Positions 6,575 to 8,410 of a DNA stretch of 8,410 nucleotides are shown here, in pieces. The notes beneath the pieces were generated by a model that saw nothing but the letters and a program-made list of their open reading frames with translations, ran no database searches and had not been told where the DNA came from. Position numbers and translations under genes: made by a program. The DNA comes from Bryobacterales bacterium (GTDB lineage: Bacteria > Acidobacteriota > Terriglobia > Bryobacterales > Bryobacteraceae): assembly GCA_025462985.1 (NCBI GenBank), contig JAOAPP010000010.1, positions 1 through 8,410 on the forward strand. The letters are read 5' to 3'. Numbering within the stretch: the first letter of the stretch is position 1; the number at the start of each line of letters is the position of its first letter.

Positions 6575-8398
6575 TTGACAGGCTTCGCGAGCAAACATCT
6601 TGCGGCATCGGTCCTGCTTTCAGGACTACTCGCGATCTCGGTTCATGCTAGCGCCGGAGATCTGTCCCTTCCCGTTACCGGAAATGTGCTCGGAACAGTC
6701 GAAAATGCCGGCGGCGTCCCCCAAATGGGCGCTACCGTCCAGCTTTTCAACAAGTTCGAGCGACTGATCGCCAAAACGATTACCGGTTCGGACGGCCGAT
6801 TCGCCTTTGCGAGTCTTCCATCTGACCTATATTCCGTACGCGTTTCGCTTTCCAGTTACCTCCCGGTCGCACGCGATCGAATTGCCGTGAAGGCGGGTGT
6901 GGATAGCCTCCTTCAGGTGCATGTCGCTTCCCTGCTCAGCAACATGGAAGTGACCTACGCAATTCCCACTGCGGCCATGACAAACGATTGGAAGTGGGTT
7001 CTGCGCAGTTCGCCCGCCACTCGCGCCATCACCCGGTTTCTTCCGGGTGAGGAGTCCAGTTCCCAAAACGCCGAAATCCTTCCGAAGATCTTCTCCGGCA
7101 CTCACGCCATGGTTTCCTTGTCGGGCGGAGACTCCAGCGTCATCGACATGGACTCGGGGCGTGGCGACATGGGGACCGGCTTCGTTGTTTCCACGAATAT
7201 CCTGGGAAAGAATCTGTTGCAGCTTGGCGGCAATTACGCCCAAAGCACCACGAGCGGTCCTTCCGCACTCGGGTTGATTGCGATCTACTCCCGTGATCCG
7301 AGCGGCGGGCCACAGGAAAGCCCGGAAGTAACCCTGTCGGTCTCGCAACTGGGATTGGTCGGCGGTCCGCCTTTGTCCGGCGCGACCGCCCTAAATACCT
7401 CGACTTTGGCGGTCCGGGCGATGTCGCTGAGCATCTATCAGGCCATGGATCCGGTCGACAACGTTCACCTGGAATATGGAATGAGCGGCGAGTCAGTGGA
7501 CTACCTACAGCGCAGCGCCCATGTCAGTCCGTTCGCCCGGCTGACCGTATCAGGGGGAAAGGCTGGCAAAATCATCGCGGCATATAGCGATGGCAGCCGT
7601 CCCGATGCGCTGTCCGCGCATCAGCAGCGCCAGGGTGTCCTACAGCAGGACAACCGGGGCGACGATCTGGCGGCCGCTGCAAACGGCCTGGGGCGTCTTC
7701 CTCAACTCTCCTACGGCAATCATCGTCTGGCCCTGCAGCGCACGGCGAGCTACGAGGTGGGCTATCAGAAGATTGTTGGGTCACGCACGTATTCGGTCAG
7801 CATGTTCTATGAGGATGTCTCGAACGGTCGAGTTAATGTCGCGGGCAATACGGACGTGCTAAGTGGTGGTAACCTGCTCTCGGACGGCGTGTCAAAGACG
7901 CTCATCTACGACATCGGCCGCTACAAGCGCAATGGAGCCCTGGCATCCATCAGCCAGAACCTGGGCGAGTTTGTGGACGCGTCAGTGGCCTTTGGGGGCA
8001 TGGGCGGGTTCAACACCAACTCAAATTTCAGGAGCGACCCTGGGGCGGCGCTGCTGGATCAACGTATGCGTACCGTCGCCAATGCTGGTTTCGACGCCAA
8101 AATTCCGCGTTCCGGCACCAAACTGGTAGCCAATTACGGATGGACGAGCGGCGGTGCTTTCGTTCCTTCGCACATTTTCACCACACAAAACGTGGATGTG
8201 GCGCCAGGCCTGAATCTCTTAGTCCGGCAGCCCCTTCCCGCGCTATTTGGTATGCCGGGGCATCTGGAGGTCACGGCCGATCTCAGGAATCTGTTGGCCC
8301 AGGGCTACATGCCGGTCTCTACGGGCGGTGAAGGGCACAACCTCTTGGTCGTGCAGTCGCCACGGGGTCTGCGCGGCGGCGTCAACTTTATCTTCTAG
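6575..8398 (+). CDS. Carboxypeptidase-regulatory-like domain outer-membrane beta-barrel protein (compact TonB-receptor-like)
   Basis: Predicted outer-membrane protein of 607 aa, TTG start. The signal peptide covers about 1-27 (K7, H8, then hydrophobic residues, cleavage after HASA). A carboxypeptidase-regulatory-like beta-sandwich follows at about 37-115 (GTVENAGGVPQMGATVQLF, then GSDGRFAFASLPSDLYSVRV). Next comes a conserved-looking motif DWKWVLRSSPATR (138-150), a Gly/Ser-rich stretch (160-260), and a long region of alternating polar and hydrophobic residues ending in ADLRNLLAQGY and finally NFIF. The terminal aromatic residue is the classic outer-membrane barrel signature. No TonB box or clear plug domain was seen, and the protein is roughly half the length of Oar-type TonB receptors, so it is a reduced relative or separate acidobacterial family. 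It follows the GWxTD gene by 49 bp and is probably co-transcribed. The substrate is unknown; outer-membrane localisation is inferred, not proven. Confidence 0.85.
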   Translation: MTGFASKHLAASVLLSGLLAISVHASAGDLSLPVTGNVLGTVENAGGVPQMGATVQLFNKFERLIAKTITGSDGRFAFASLPSDLYSVRVSLSSYLPVARDRIAVKAGVDSLLQVHVASLLSNMEVTYAIPTAAMTNDWKWVLRSSPATRAITRFLPGEESSSQNAEILPKIFSGTHAMVSLSGGDSSVIDMDSGRGDMGTGFVVSTNILGKNLLQLGGNYAQSTTSGPSALGLIAIYSRDPSGGPQESPEVTLSVSQLGLVGGPPLSGATALNTSTLAVRAMSLSIYQAMDPVDNVHLEYGMSGESVDYLQRSAHVSPFARLTVSGGKAGKIIAAYSDGSRPDALSAHQQRQGVLQQDNRGDDLAAAANGLGRLPQLSYGNHRLALQRTASYEVGYQKIVGSRTYSVSMFYEDVSNGRVNVAGNTDVLSGGNLLSDGVSKTLIYDIGRYKRNGALASISQNLGEFVDASVAFGGMGGFNTNSNFRSDPGAALLDQRMRTVANAGFDAKIPRSGTKLVANYGWTSGGAFVPSHIFTTQNVDVAPGLNLLVRQPLPALFGMPGHLEVTADLRNLLAQGYMPVSTGGEGHNLLVVQSPRGLRGGVNFIF

Positions 8399-8410
8399 AG
8401 CGCAGTGCAT

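Noticed and set aside
8399..8410. Terminator or next gene after the barrel gene
   Set aside because: Only 12 bases remain, too few to judge.

Overview
The window reads like a chromosomal segment of an acidobacterium. It is moderately GC-rich by eye and carries a GWxTD-domain protein, an outer-membrane protein with a carboxypeptidase-regulatory-like N-terminal domain, and a large multi-domain sensor kinase paired with an NtrC-type regulator. This assignment rests on remembered family distributions, not on a search. No tRNA, rRNA, CRISPR array or mobile element was seen, and none of the four genes shows a frameshift.

Layout: two gene pairs diverge from a 308-bp intergenic region (4526-4833). 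On the minus strand a 980-residue histidine kinase (stop at 1583, GTG start at 4525) is followed after about 36 bp by a sigma-54-dependent response regulator (1546 down to 62). Together they form a two-component operon. On the plus strand a secreted GWxTD protein (4834-6525) is followed after 49 bp by a probable outer-membrane beta-barrel protein (6575-8398). The first 61 bp and last 12 bp hold no supportable gene.

The intergenic region contains a good sigma-70-type promoter for the plus-strand pair (TTGACG, 17 bp, TAGACT). This moves the GWxTD start to the ATG at 4834. The region also holds a 9-bp direct repeat, a nested inverted repeat, and a weak sigma-54-like site facing the kinase gene.

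Working model (inference): the kinase has an N-terminal transmembrane anchor, a PDZ-like domain that positive-inside topology places in the periplasm, a ten-helix membrane region, then GAF, PAS, HisKA and ATPase domains in the cytoplasm. It would pass phosphate to the NtrC-type regulator. The divergent pair encodes an envelope protein of unknown function and a compact outer-membrane barrel ending in an aromatic-x-aromatic motif. A DegS-like arrangement, in which the PDZ domain monitors outer-membrane protein C-termini, is possible but unproven.
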